A stretch of DNA of 64,000 nt from Paraburkholderia solitsugae (GTDB lineage Bacteria > Pseudomonadota > Gammaproteobacteria > Burkholderiales > Burkholderiaceae). The position numbers were made by a program, and so were the translations under genes. Location of the stretch: NCBI RefSeq assembly GCF_013177695.1, contig NZ_WOEY01000015.1, positions 62,001-126,000 of the forward strand. The letters are read 5' to 3'. Position 1 is the stretch's first letter, and every line of letters begins with the position of its first letter. The notes beneath the pieces were generated by a model that saw nothing but the letters and a program-made list of their open reading frames with translations, was not told where the DNA came from and ran no database searches. Of the stretch, positions 54,256 through 64,000 are shown in pieces.

Positions 54256-55229
54256 GCAACCTCCGCGTGCGGGGTGTCGTGCAGCGTGTTGTGCGACGTT
54301 ATGCGCGGGCTGTGCGCCAGCTTGCGGTTCAGCAGATCGTCGACGATACAACTGGCGATGTCGAAAGGCGTGACCGACTGCAGACCTCGCCACGCGGCCA
54401 CGCCGTTGACTTCAATGACCTGCGCGCCAGCCGGCGAGTCGCGGCACGGGATCAGGTCGATGCCCGCATAGTCGAGCCCGAGCGCGGCGCTTGCGCGTTC
54501 GGCGAGCTGCGCGAGCGGGGCGGTCAACGGCGCCGCTTCGCAGCGCGCACCTTGCGCGACGTTATGCACCCAGTGTTCGCTCACCCGCCGCATCGCCGTG
54601 ACCGCTTTACCGCCGATCACCAGAACGCGCCAGTCGAAGCCCGGCGTCTCGAGCGGTTCGATGAAGCGTTGCAGATAGGCCAGTTGCCCATAGGCCTTCA
54701 ACGTGGGCAGCGGCGTGCATCCTGTGTCGTCGGCGCCTAGCCGCAGCAGCCCTTTGCCTTGTGAACCGAACAGCGGTTTGAGGATGACCTGTCGTCCTGC
54801 CGCCGCTTCGCGCATGACGATGCGCTGTGCGTGTGGCGCCGATTCGCTGACCCACGTCGCCGGCGTCGGAATGTCGGCGCGATGCAGAAGAAAAGTGGTC
54901 ATCGACTTGTCGACGCTGCGCTCGATCGCGCGCGCATCGTTGTAGACGGGAATGCCGAGTTCACGCAACGCATGCAGGATGCCGAGCCGCACGGTGACCT
55001 GCTCGAAGGTGCCGCCGGCAATGCCACGCACGATCACCGCGTCCGGCAGTCCGCGTCCATAGCCTGGAATCACGAGACCGTGCGCCGCCCAGGTCGTGTC
55101 GAAGCGGCAGTCCGCGAGATCCACGCAGCGACCCTGCGCGCCGCGCTCGCGTAACGCCTTCTTGAGCCGCGACGTATGCCAGCCGGTTTCGTCGCTCATG
55201 ATTGCAACGCGCAGTGCATGGGTGTGCAT
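54252..55229 (-). CDS. RimK-like ATP-grasp ligase (MptN-type)
   Basis: The 325-residue protein shows RimK/MptN layout: RVAIMSDETGWHTSRLKKAL, VYNDARAIERSVDKSMTTF, VILKPLFGSQGKGLLRL, and AGAQVIEVNGVAAWRGL with metal ligands. In archaea MptN adds glutamate to tetrahydrosarcinapterin or methanopterin; this is a natural role here. ATG 55229 lies one base from the mch stop, so it is translated with mch. Confidence 0.8.
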   Translation of the reverse strand: MHTHALRVAIMSDETGWHTSRLKKALRERGAQGRCVDLADCRFDTTWAAHGLVIPGYGRGLPDAVIVRGIAGGTFEQVTVRLGILHALRELGIPVYNDARAIERSVDKSMTTFLLHRADIPTPATWVSESAPHAQRIVMREAAAGRQVILKPLFGSQGKGLLRLGADDTGCTPLPTLKAYGQLAYLQRFIEPLETPGFDWRVLVIGGKAVTAMRRVSEHWVHNVAQGARCEAAPLTAPLAQLAERASAALGLDYAGIDLIPCRDSPAGAQVIEVNGVAAWRGLQSVTPFDIASCIVDDLLNRKLAHSPRITSHNTLHDTPHAEVA

Positions 55230-55230
55230 G

Positions 55231-56259
55231 TCAGGCCTCGGCGAGCCACAGCGGGCGCAGCAGATCGAAGCGGGTTGCGCCCGCGTGCCACGTGTGGCCG
55301 GTGCTGAGGTTGCTGACCCATACCTCGGCTGGCGCGAACAGCGCCGGATCGATGCGATAGAAGTCGTATTCGTATTCCTTGAAGACATCGGCGAACGGAC
55401 GGCCGAAGTCACGTGAAGCCGAAGACGGTAAGCGCTGGGCGAGATCGCGTGCCGCGTCGTCGCTGCCCGTCACGCTCAGATGGACGCGGCCGCCGTAAAG
55501 AATGGCGTCGTTGGTGCGGCCCATTGCGTCGATGGACTCGTGACCCGGCGGTGGCAGCGGGGCACTTGCCGTGCCTTCGACAATGTCGCTGAGCGAAAAA
55601 CCCAGCACATGCGCCTTGTGCAGCGCGACTTCGAGCGCGCGAGCCACCACCTGCGTCGTGCCCGCACGGCTCGCAGTCGGCGTGAGAATCAGCGTGAGGT
55701 GACGCGCGTCGAGCTTGCAGTCACGCAGAATCTTATCGATGACGACCTCGGGCGGTGCGCGGTCCACCTCCAGGACAAGGCATCCGTGGGACGCGTTGTC
55801 GCGATAGCGCAGTTCTTCGTAGAGGGGTTCCTTGCAGGCGAGTGAACGGGCGGGTCCGGAGCCGAGCGCGAAGAACTTCTTGCCGCCGGTCTCCTCCTTG
55901 CTTGCCGCGAGACTCCATCCGGCATACTGGCTCGCAAGGCAGGCCAGTACCGGCTGTGCACTGGCAATATCCACGATTGTGGGCCATTCGTCGCGCGCGC
56001 TGTGCGAGCCAGCTGTGCGCACGTGGACTTCACCGAGCCCGCCCATACAGATTTCAGCAATGGCGGCGCCCGCGGCGACGCTGCCGGGCGCATCGATGCC
56101 GGCATCGACGATCAGTACGCCACGCGCATCGCGGCGCGCCGTGAGGCCGAGCTGCGGCAGCCGGTCGAGCAGCTTCGTGAGCAGGGGTTGAGCGAGCGCG
56201 TTGACGCTGAGCGGCATGGCGCTGGATACGGTGTCAGCGAACGGTGATTGGGTCGTCAT
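55231..56259 (-). CDS. mch: methenyl-H4MPT cyclohydrolase
   Basis: Mch converts methenyl-H4MPT to formyl-H4MPT. The 342-residue protein has the family motifs GAAIAEICMGGLGEVHV, QYAGWSLAASKEETGGKKFFALGSGPAR with internal Lys and Gly, and DNASHGCLVLEVDRAP. It overlaps the upstream ATP-grasp gene by 26 bases. Because the upstream stop is internal, ATG 56259 is supported by coupling; a second Met at residue 15 is possible. Confidence 0.94.
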   Translation of the reverse strand: MTTQSPFADTVSSAMPLSVNALAQPLLTKLLDRLPQLGLTARRDARGVLIVDAGIDAPGSVAAGAAIAEICMGGLGEVHVRTAGSHSARDEWPTIVDIASAQPVLACLASQYAGWSLAASKEETGGKKFFALGSGPARSLACKEPLYEELRYRDNASHGCLVLEVDRAPPEVVIDKILRDCKLDARHLTLILTPTASRAGTTQVVARALEVALHKAHVLGFSLSDIVEGTASAPLPPPGHESIDAMGRTNDAILYGGRVHLSVTGSDDAARDLAQRLPSSASRDFGRPFADVFKEYEYDFYRIDPALFAPAEVWVSNLSTGHTWHAGATRFDLLRPLWLAEA

Positions 56260-57451
56260 GGGATACCTTCATCATGGATTCGATGGTGGATGCGCGGGCG
56301 GCAAGTTCGGCGCGTACGGCGTCGGTGGAGGTACCGGGCGCGCAGGTGACCGACACGCTGCATAGCGGCGTGCCGGCTGCAATCGTGCTGCCGGGGGCCG
56401 GAATGTCGTGACACCAGCCGCGTTGCTGGGCTCTCGCGACGAACGCCGCTGAAACGGTGTGGCCGGTGCGCGCGAAAACGATTTGTTCGCCGCGAATCAG
56501 CGGCGCAGGCGAGGTGTGTGGCGTAGGCACGGCGTGCGGTGTGTGGGGTGTGTGTTGAGGCGGATCGAGCGCTTCACCCTTGCATGCACGGACATGCAGC
56601 GCAAGCGGCGATAGCGGCAGGTGGCCGTCATACAGCGCCATCGTTGCGGAAGGCCGCGGATTGACTTCGAGCACGAAGAAGCGCTCGCCGTCGAGCAGAA
56701 AGTCCAGGCTGTTCAGGCCAACCAGACGCGTGCTTGCAACGATCGTCTGTACGGCGTGATGCACTTGCGCGGCGAGATCGGCAGGCATCTGAACCGGCCC
56801 GATTGCCCCGCGCCAGGTGAACGGATGGCGGTGCTGCGGCACGATGATCTGTTCGTTGAAACCCAGCACGGTGGCGCTGCTGCCATTGGCGATAAACATT
56901 GCCGACATCGAGCGGCCCGCACACGTGCGCTGGAAATACACATCCGGATGCGCTTCATGCACCACGTCGCCGCGGAAGCCGGCTCGCCGGATGTGCCAGC
57001 CGCCCGTGCCGCGTGCATCCTTACGCAGCCAGCCGGTCGTTTCAGGAGGACGTCGCGCGAGCGTTTCCGGAAACGGAATACCTTGCGCGGCGAGCAATCC
57101 AAAGAAGCGGGCGGGTGTGCGCACCGCTTCATACGCCTGCGATGGATTGCCGAGCAACGGCAATGCCGGAAATCGCGCCTGCAGCAGTTGCGGGCAACTT
57201 TCGAAACCACTGCCCGCAACCCAACCCATCACCCCAGGCAAGCTGGCCGCACGCTCAAGTGCGGCGTACGTGCGTGCCGGGTCGAGTTGGAGCGTGGCCG
57301 GGTCGCCGATCTGATGCCACTCGTCGACCGCGGCGCGGGTGTCGACGTCGCCAAACAGGTCGAGGGCGATCACGCGCCAGCCTGCCCGCCGTGCCGATTC
57401 GGCGAGCATGCGCGCCGAAAGTCCGGCGACGACGAGGGTGGGTTGATTCAT
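56234..57451 (-). CDS. ATP-grasp protein of the H4MPT cluster
   Basis: The 405-residue protein has a carbamoyl-phosphate-synthetase-like ATP-grasp domain: TLVVAGLSARMLAESARRAG, LRKDARGTGGWHIRR, and NSLDFLLDGERFFVLEVNPR. Between about residues 300 and 325 there is a His/Pro/Thr-rich linker (PQHTPHTPHAVPTPHTSPAP). It is found between mch and mtdB in methylotrophs and is needed for C1 cofactor synthesis; the precise substrate is not known. Confidence 0.8.
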   Translation of the reverse strand: MNQPTLVVAGLSARMLAESARRAGWRVIALDLFGDVDTRAAVDEWHQIGDPATLQLDPARTYAALERAASLPGVMGWVAGSGFESCPQLLQARFPALPLLGNPSQAYEAVRTPARFFGLLAAQGIPFPETLARRPPETTGWLRKDARGTGGWHIRRAGFRGDVVHEAHPDVYFQRTCAGRSMSAMFIANGSSATVLGFNEQIIVPQHRHPFTWRGAIGPVQMPADLAAQVHHAVQTIVASTRLVGLNSLDFLLDGERFFVLEVNPRPSATMALYDGHLPLSPLALHVRACKGEALDPPQHTPHTPHAVPTPHTSPAPLIRGEQIVFARTGHTVSAAFVARAQQRGWCHDIPAPGSTIAAGTPLCSVSVTCAPGTSTDAVRAELAARASTIESMMKVSHDDPITVR

Positions 57452-57528
57452 GGGCTCGCTGGGTGGTCGGTTACCGGCGACCGTGGGCAGATCATCGCCA
57501 CGCGCCGCCGGAAGGAGACAAGGGTCGT

Positions 57529-58446
57529 TCAGGCCGCCTGCGCCGTGCGCTCGGCGAGCACGTCGCGGGCGAGCGCAAACGCCTCTTCAAAGCCGAGGTG
57601 CAGGGGTTTGTTCGCAGCGAGCATCTGCTCGAACAGTCGTCGCTGCACCTGATACTTGACGTTGCCGATCGCGAGCGCGCCGATGCCAAGCGCGCCGTGC
57701 TTGCCAAAACGCTTGCCGTCATCCATGACGCCCACGCCTTCGACGCCCGCGGGCGGCACGGCGTTGACGTCGGCTGCGATCAGCAACTGCGCCGCTGCGT
57801 CGACCTGAGCCGCACTCATGACCTGCACACCGGCCGCGGCAGTGGCGAATACGGCTTCGCTGCGGGCGAGGGCAGCGCCCAGCGCGTCCGTCGATTGAGC
57901 ATCGGCGCCCGTTGTCTGCACGCCGAAGCGCACGTTGATCCGCTCGCTCGCCGCCTGCGCGGCGTCCAGACCGCGGCTGCTGGCAATCGCAACCTGTGCA
58001 CCGGCCCGCGCCGCCAGCACGCCTGCGATGACGCCGACCGGCCCGGTGCCGCCCAGCACGAGAATCTGTTTTCCCGCGAGTCCCGTAGCGTGGGTGCGCT
58101 GCAGATGCCATTCAACCGTGGCGACGAGCGCCGCGGCCGTCGTGTATGAACCGCTCGGGTCGGCGAAAAGCGACACCGCGAATGGCGGGACCATCGCTTC
58201 GCGCGCGCGGTTCAGCATGTCGGCGGCGAGCACGACATCACGCCCACCAATGAAAATGCCGGTATGCGCGACGCCTTTCGGTCCGCGCGAGAAGATCGCG
58301 TCCTGTGTCAGCGCGGCGACGTTGTCGATCCCGACATCGGCGTACGGTACGACGACCTGATAACCGGCATCGACGGCCATGTTCACATCGAACGGGCTCA
58401 TTTGCCGGGTTGGCGTGAACATATGGAGAATGAACGGGTGTTCCAT
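57529..58446 (-). CDS. mtdB: methylene-H4MPT dehydrogenase
   Basis: MtdB oxidises methylene-H4MPT with NAD(P). The 305-residue protein starts MEHPFILHMFTPTRQMSPFD, the N-terminal signature of MtdA/MtdB, and has LVLGGTGPVGVIAGVLAARAG for the nucleotide. Context with mch and mptG points to MtdB. ATG 58446 has AGAGGAAAG before it; the frame to 58785 lies in mptG antisense. It follows mptG by 25 bases. Confidence 0.9.
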   Translation of the reverse strand: MEHPFILHMFTPTRQMSPFDVNMAVDAGYQVVVPYADVGIDNVAALTQDAIFSRGPKGVAHTGIFIGGRDVVLAADMLNRAREAMVPPFAVSLFADPSGSYTTAAALVATVEWHLQRTHATGLAGKQILVLGGTGPVGVIAGVLAARAGAQVAIASSRGLDAAQAASERINVRFGVQTTGADAQSTDALGAALARSEAVFATAAAGVQVMSAAQVDAAAQLLIAADVNAVPPAGVEGVGVMDDGKRFGKHGALGIGALAIGNVKYQVQRRLFEQMLAANKPLHLGFEEAFALARDVLAERTAQAA

Positions 58447-58471
58447 CTTTCCTCTGCGAAGGAGAAGTAAT

Positions 58472-59494
58472 TTAACTGGCGGTGGGCGTATGGATGACAG
58501 TCGCGCCCGAGTTCCGCCCCTTGACGATTTCAAGCCGCAGTGATGCGCCGACCACACCGGCTGCGCGTGCCGCGGCCACGACACGCGCGGCTTCGTCATG
58601 TGAAGGCAGGATCGCAAACCCGGTGGGGCCCCACGAGCTTTGTCCGATCCCCGCGCGATAGCGCGCGCCGATCCAGTCGAGTACCTGCGCGACCGCAGGA
58701 CTGGTATAGACGCCGCCCTGCGACGCAGCGAAATAGTGGCCGACACCCTCTTGCAACTCGCTGACGCCGCGCGCGAACGGCACAAAGTCGTGTTCTGCGA
58801 CGGCGGGTAGAATCTGCATCAACGTGAGGTGACAGGCGTGGGCGGCCAGCGATTGTGGAAACGGCGGCAGCTCAGCCAGCGCGTTGCGCTCGGCCTTGCC
58901 TGAGAGTCCCGTCCGCGTGTCGTCGAGTACGAGCAGCACGCGCCATTCGCCGGGGAAGGCGAAGCGCGCGAGTACCGGCGGCAGCTCGGTCGCGCTGCAC
59001 GGTCCACCGTCGAGGATCAGGCCACCCTGTTCGAAACCCGCCACACCGACGCCCGAACGTCCGCCGCGTGCGAGTGCCAGCGCAAGTTGCGTCGCGTCGA
59101 GCGCCAGCCCGTGGAGTTGCGCGAATGCGTGGCCCGCCGTGAGCGCGAGCTGCGTGCCGGAGCCGAGACCGGCATGGGCGGGCAACGCGTGCCTCAGCCG
59201 GACGTCGATGGCTTCACGTTTGCCGGTCAGCCGCTTGAGCGTGTCGATGTGGGCGCGAATGCGCGGTAGTTCATCGCGTGCGTAGGGCGGTGCCGTGTAG
59301 TGATCCTCAGCGTCGCTGGACAGGCGCGCGTCGAGCGTCGTGCTGATGCCGTCGACCACCAGGCCGAGGCTGCCGAAACGTCGCCCAAGCGACGCGCCTG
59401 GATCGAGAAAGCCGAGATGCAGCCGCCCGGGTGCATTCACAGTGACGGCGCTCGCGGGCTTCGTACGCGGAGTGGATACGGCGTCTTGCGTCAT
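58472..59494 (-). CDS. mptG: beta-ribofuranosylaminobenzene 5'-phosphate synthase
   Basis: This GHMP-kinase-fold enzyme (340 aa) condenses p-aminobenzoate with PRPP, the first committed step of methanopterin. It begins VTVNAPGRLHLGFLDPGASL, and has LPAHAGLGSGTQLALTAGHA for the phosphate loop and GRSGVGVAGFEQGGLILDGG. ATG 59494 has GAAGGAAG upstream. It is the first gene of mptG-mtdB-ATP-grasp-mch-rimK-citG-fae, all on the minus strand. Confidence 0.92.
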   Translation of the reverse strand: MTQDAVSTPRTKPASAVTVNAPGRLHLGFLDPGASLGRRFGSLGLVVDGISTTLDARLSSDAEDHYTAPPYARDELPRIRAHIDTLKRLTGKREAIDVRLRHALPAHAGLGSGTQLALTAGHAFAQLHGLALDATQLALALARGGRSGVGVAGFEQGGLILDGGPCSATELPPVLARFAFPGEWRVLLVLDDTRTGLSGKAERNALAELPPFPQSLAAHACHLTLMQILPAVAEHDFVPFARGVSELQEGVGHYFAASQGGVYTSPAVAQVLDWIGARYRAGIGQSSWGPTGFAILPSHDEAARVVAAARAAGVVGASLRLEIVKGRNSGATVIHTPTAS

Positions 59495-59677
59495 GAGCGC
59501 TTCCTTCGATCAGTGAGCGGACGGCGGGTCCTGACCGATTAACGCAAGCGCCATGCCATGCGGGTGTGTCACGCAGGCATGCAGCGCCGATTGCTGTTCG
59601 CAGGCTGTGCCGTCGAGCGATCCGGGCGATTCACTCGATACTGGCGCTAGCGGTGCATCACGTTGTTGTGCCGAATC

Positions 59678-59692
59678 AGTGACACAGTGTCA
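59678..59692. promoter_or_regulatory. 15-bp palindrome in the mptG upstream region
   Basis: GTGACACAGTGTCAC is a perfect inverted repeat with a one-base centre. It lies 184 bases before mptG and 18 bases after the end of cbbR, so it may be an operator for the methanopterin genes or part of the cbbR terminator region; it has no T-run. Confidence 0.4.
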
Positions 59693-59709
59693 CGCGCGGC
59701 TGGCCGATC

Positions 59710-60666
59710 CTATCCGCGCACGGTGACGTGTCTCGGCGCGCCCGCGTATTCGTCGGCGAGATACGGGCCGGCCTGCTCGATCACGAAACGGCGAAATGCC
59801 TGGCACGTCGGCGATAGTTGCTTTGCGTTGAGATGCACGATCTGCCAGGCCCGATCGATCGGTGTGCCGCTCACGTCGAGCAGCGCGATCTCATGCGTGC
59901 GCAGTTCCAGCCGCAGCGTATGCAGCGACAACAGGCTGATACCCATGCCGGCCATCACGGCCTGTTTAATGGTTTCGTTGCTGTCGAGTGTGACAAGTTT
60001 CGCGGGCGTGAAGAGATGATTCTTGAACATCTGTTCGGCGACCGTGCGCGTGCCCGAGCCCATTTCACGCATCAGGAACGTGTCATGGCGCAATTCCTGC
60101 AAGTCAAATCGCGGCGCGCTGGCAAGCGGGTGCTGCGACGACGCGACGATCACCTGGGGGTTGTAGGCGAGCGGTTCGGCAACCGCATCGAGGTCGCGCG
60201 GCGGACGGCCCATTACAGCGAGATCGATCGCGTTGTCTTGCAGCAGGCGCAGCAACGCATCGCGATTGGCGATTGAGAACCGCACGTCCACTTTAGGAAA
60301 CTGCGCTGAATAGCGCGCGATCAGCATCGGCACGAAGTATCTCGCGGTACTGACGAGACCGATGGAAATCGCGCCGCTGTTGGCGAGGCTGAGCGACTGC
60401 AGTGCATCTTCCGCGTCCTTGACCTCGCCGAGAATGCGGTTCGCATGGTGAGACAGCGTTTCACCCGCTTCGGTCAGCGTGAGCCGGCGACCCAGGCGTT
60501 CGAACAGCGGCAGAGCCACGGTTTCTTCCAGCTGCTTGATCTGCATGGAAACCGCGGGTTGCGTCAAATGCAGTTCTTCCGCAGCGCGCACGAAGCTGTT
60601 GTGCCGCGAGGCGGTGGCGAAGATCTGCAGTTGACGCAGCGTGAGCGTGCGGACGAAGTTGAGCAT
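59710..60666 (-). CDS. cbbR: LysR-type transcriptional activator of the Calvin cycle operon
   Basis: The 318-residue regulator diverges from cbbL, which is the hallmark of CbbR. The DNA-binding domain is LRQLQIFATASRHNSFVRAA then LHLTQPAVSMQIKQLEE; the effector domain has REMGSGTRTVAEQMF, and DSNETIKQAVMAGMGISLLS. ATG 60666 is used; the longer frame reads into the divergent promoter. CbbR responds to C3/C5 metabolites, and in this cell may also sense serine-cycle intermediates. Confidence 0.92.
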   Translation of the reverse strand: MLNFVRTLTLRQLQIFATASRHNSFVRAAEELHLTQPAVSMQIKQLEETVALPLFERLGRRLTLTEAGETLSHHANRILGEVKDAEDALQSLSLANSGAISIGLVSTARYFVPMLIARYSAQFPKVDVRFSIANRDALLRLLQDNAIDLAVMGRPPRDLDAVAEPLAYNPQVIVASSQHPLASAPRFDLQELRHDTFLMREMGSGTRTVAEQMFKNHLFTPAKLVTLDSNETIKQAVMAGMGISLLSLHTLRLELRTHEIALLDVSGTPIDRAWQIVHLNAKQLSPTCQAFRRFVIEQAGPYLADEYAGAPRHVTVRG

Positions 60667-60676
60667 GGGCGGATGA

Positions 60677-62299
<1,623 letters not shown>

Positions 62300-62333
62300 G
62301 CAGGTGTCCCGCAAGCGCTGAAGGAGACACGAT

Positions 62334-62750
62334 ATGAAGCTGACCCAGGGGACGTTTTCGTTTCTGCCCGAACTGACCGATGCCGAAATAGCGACACAGA
62401 TCGACTACGCGTTGAACCAGGGCTGGGCGTGCTCGGTGGAGTTCACCGACGATCCGCATCCGCGCAACTCGTATTGGGAGATGTGGGGCTTGCCGATGTT
62501 CGATCTGCGGGATGCCGCGGGCGTGCTGCTGGAAGTCAATGCATGCCGCAAGACCTACCCGCATCACTACATCAAGGTCAACGCCTTCGACTCGACGCGC
62601 GGATTCGAAACGATGCGAATGTCGTTCATCGTCAACCGTCCGCCGACCGAACCTGGCTTCAACCTGGACCGGCAGCAAGGGCCTGGCCGCGTCCAGCGGT
62701 ACAGCCTGCGTGCCTATGCCGCTGACAAACCCGGTGGGTCGCGTTACTGA
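62334..62750 (+). CDS. cbbS: RuBisCO small subunit, red type
   Basis: The 138-residue small subunit begins [19 protein letters not shown] and has the family motif [19 protein letters not shown]. The longer C-terminal beta-hairpin (about residues 108-138, [18 protein letters not shown]) is typical of red-type (form IC/ID) small subunits. It follows cbbL by 34 bases with GAAGGAGA before the ATG. Confidence 0.96.
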   Translation: MKLTQGTFSFLPELTDAEIATQIDYALNQGWACSVEFTDDPHPRNSYWEMWGLPMFDLRDAAGVLLEVNACRKTYPHHYIKVNAFDSTRGFETMRMSFIVNRPPTEPGFNLDRQQGPGRVQRYSLRAYAADKPGGSRY

Positions 62751-62794
62751 CATAGGCCACGATAGGTGACACACGACAAGACAAAGGAGGAGAC

Positions 62795-63685
62795 ATGACC
62801 GCATCGATCGATCTTGCCGGCCGCTATCGCGACGCGGGAATCGGTGACGCACTTGCCGAACTCGATCGGGATCTGATTGGGCTCGCGCCGGTCAAGACGC
62901 GCTTGCGCGAAGTGGCGGCCTACCTCGTCGTCCAGCAGGCGCGCGCCGAACTCGGCATGGCCGGCGGTACGCCGACGCTGCACATGTGCTTCACCGGCAA
63001 CCCCGGGACGGGCAAGACGACAGTGGCGCTGCGCATGGCCGACGTGCTGCACCGGCTGGGCTACACGCGCAGGAACCATCTGGTGTCGGTGACGCGCGAC
63101 GACCTGGTTGGCCAGTACATCGGCCATACGGCGCCCAAGACGAAGGACGTGCTCAAGCGGGCAATGGGCGGGGTGCTCTTCATTGATGAGGCTTACTACC
63201 TGTATCGCCCCGAGAACGAGCGCGACTACGGTTTGGAAGCGATCGAGATCCTGCTGCAGGTGATGGAAAACCAGCGCGACGATCTGGTGGTGATCCTCGC
63301 CGGCTACAAGGACCGGATGGACACTTTTTTCCAGAGCAATCCGGGATTCAAGTCGCGTATCGCACATCACATCGGTTTTCCCGACTACAGCGAAGACGAA
63401 TTGATGTCGATCGCCGACAGCATGCTCGGTGCCGAGCACTACCACTTCGATGTGGCCGCACGCAGCGCGTTCGCCGACTACCTGACAGAACGCCTTCAGC
63501 AATCGCATTTCGCGAATGCGCGGTCGGTGCGCAACGCCCTGGAGCGCGCGCGGTTGCGCCAGGCGAACCGAATTTTCGAGGCCGCGCTTGCGGGCGCGGT
63601 ACTCACCCCCGACGAACTGGCACGGCTCGACGTCGCCGACATTCGCCTGAGCGAGCCGTGTGTTTGCCGCCGCGCGCAAGGCTAA
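62795..63685 (+). CDS. cbbX: red-type RuBisCO activase
   Basis: CbbX remodels inhibited red-type RuBisCO. The 296-residue AAA+ protein has Walker [18 protein letters not shown] at about residues 67-83, [19 protein letters not shown] around the pore, Walker [16 protein letters not shown] near 126-140, and sensor regions including [14 protein letters not shown]. It follows cbbS by 44 bases with AAAGGAGGAG upstream. Confidence 0.95.
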   Translation: MTASIDLAGRYRDAGIGDALAELDRDLIGLAPVKTRLREVAAYLVVQQARAELGMAGGTPTLHMCFTGNPGTGKTTVALRMADVLHRLGYTRRNHLVSVTRDDLVGQYIGHTAPKTKDVLKRAMGGVLFIDEAYYLYRPENERDYGLEAIEILLQVMENQRDDLVVILAGYKDRMDTFFQSNPGFKSRIAHHIGFPDYSEDELMSIADSMLGAEHYHFDVAARSAFADYLTERLQQSHFANARSVRNALERARLRQANRIFEAALAGAVLTPDELARLDVADIRLSEPCVCRRAQG

Positions 63686-63719
63686 TCAATCCATCCAACC
63701 TTCCTGAAACGAGGCGACT

Positions 63720-64000
63720 ATGCAGAACAGACACATGACGCTGGCGGATTGTCTGACCGGACAACTTCGCGAGCCGGTCGGCGCAATGGTCGACGAAGCG
63801 GACCGCGCCGGTCTCGACGTTCTGCTCGGCGAGATTGCGCGGACGGTTAGCAGGATTTCGTCGCTCGTGAGCCAGGGCGCGCTCGGCGGGCGCGACGCGC
63901 GACAAAAGCCGCTCGATGTCGCCGCGCACGACATGTTCGCGGCGATGTGCGAGCAAAGCGCGCTAGTGGCGGCTTTCGCGTCGGCAAGGATGGAGGCGGC
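63720..64000 (+). CDS. cbbF: fructose-1,6-bisphosphatase, N-terminal part, cut by the window end
   Basis: The visible 93 codons begin MQNRHMTLADCLTGQLREP and contain ISSLVSQGALGGR and KPLDVAAHDMF, matching class I FBPases. It follows cbbX by 34 bases with ACGAGG upstream of the ATG, the usual cbbX-cbbF order (with or without cbbY/E). The active-site Glu/Asp motifs should lie beyond the window, so identification rests on the N-terminus and context. Confidence 0.75.
   Translation, partial: MQNRHMTLADCLTGQLREPVGAMVDEADRAGLDVLLGEIARTVSRISSLVSQGALGGRDARQKPLDVAAHDMFAAMCEQSALVAAFASARMEA

Overview
The window looks like a chromosomal segment of a high-GC betaproteobacterium of the order Burkholderiales, most likely Paraburkholderia or a close relative. 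The evidence is the Burkholderia-type trimeric porin, strong GC bias at third codon positions, a red-type (form IC) RuBisCO operon, and a methanopterin/methanofuran gene set of the type known from Paraburkholderia xenovorans and other methylotrophic proteobacteria. This is inferred from gene content only.

Layout. (1) About 1-8.0 kb is an eroded, lower-GC flank. It holds a small membrane protein, a GlxA-type AraC regulator, a few tiny hypothetical genes, and a mosaic of broken genes (sirtuin start, cystathionine beta-lyase end, frameshifted M20 amidohydrolase) abutting a pabB gene with an altered C-terminus. (2) 8.0-11.8 kb carries a ferritin-like protein, a porin, a nitronate monooxygenase-like flavoprotein and a truncated globin. 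(3) 12.2-15.6 kb is a run of five small, mostly membrane-anchored unknown proteins around an APC-family permease, a good candidate for the methylamine (or N-methyl amino acid) uptake module. (4) 15.8-27.3 kb is an N-methylglutamate pathway operon: purU, mgdABCD (sarcosine-oxidase-like), gmaS, mgsABC (glutamate-synthase-like) and folD. A PLP decarboxylase with a six-unit N-terminal repeat follows. (5) 28.98-38.7 kb on the minus strand is a serine-cycle operon, glyA-sgaA-hprA-mtkA-mtkB-ppc-mclA, with a divergent CbbR-like LysR regulator. (6) 39.9-59.5 kb encodes the tetrahydromethanopterin/methanofuran formaldehyde oxidation pathway (fhcBADC, fae, mch, mtdB) and much of its cofactor biosynthesis (beta-RFAP synthase, MfnB/D/E/F homologues, DmrB-like flavoprotein, FolB-like aldolase, CitG-like and ATP-grasp proteins). 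(7) 59.7-64.0 kb is cbbR with the divergent cbbL-cbbS-cbbX-cbbF operon, the last gene cut by the window end.

How it fits together (inference from known families): methylamine enters, GmaS and MgsABC load the methylamino group onto glutamate, and MgdABCD demethylates N-methylglutamate to give formaldehyde or methylene-tetrahydrofolate. Methylene-H4F can go directly into the serine cycle through GlyA, or to formate through FolD and PurU. Free formaldehyde is captured by Fae and oxidised through MtdB, Mch and the Fhc complex. Formate oxidised to CO2 elsewhere could be refixed by RuBisCO. About 48 kb therefore holds a nearly self-contained C1 island with two oxidation routes and two assimilation cycles. 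Not seen in the window are methanol or methylamine dehydrogenase, mtdA, fchA, ftfL, formate dehydrogenase and glycerate kinase. No integrase, insertion sequence, tRNA, rRNA or CRISPR array was recognised.
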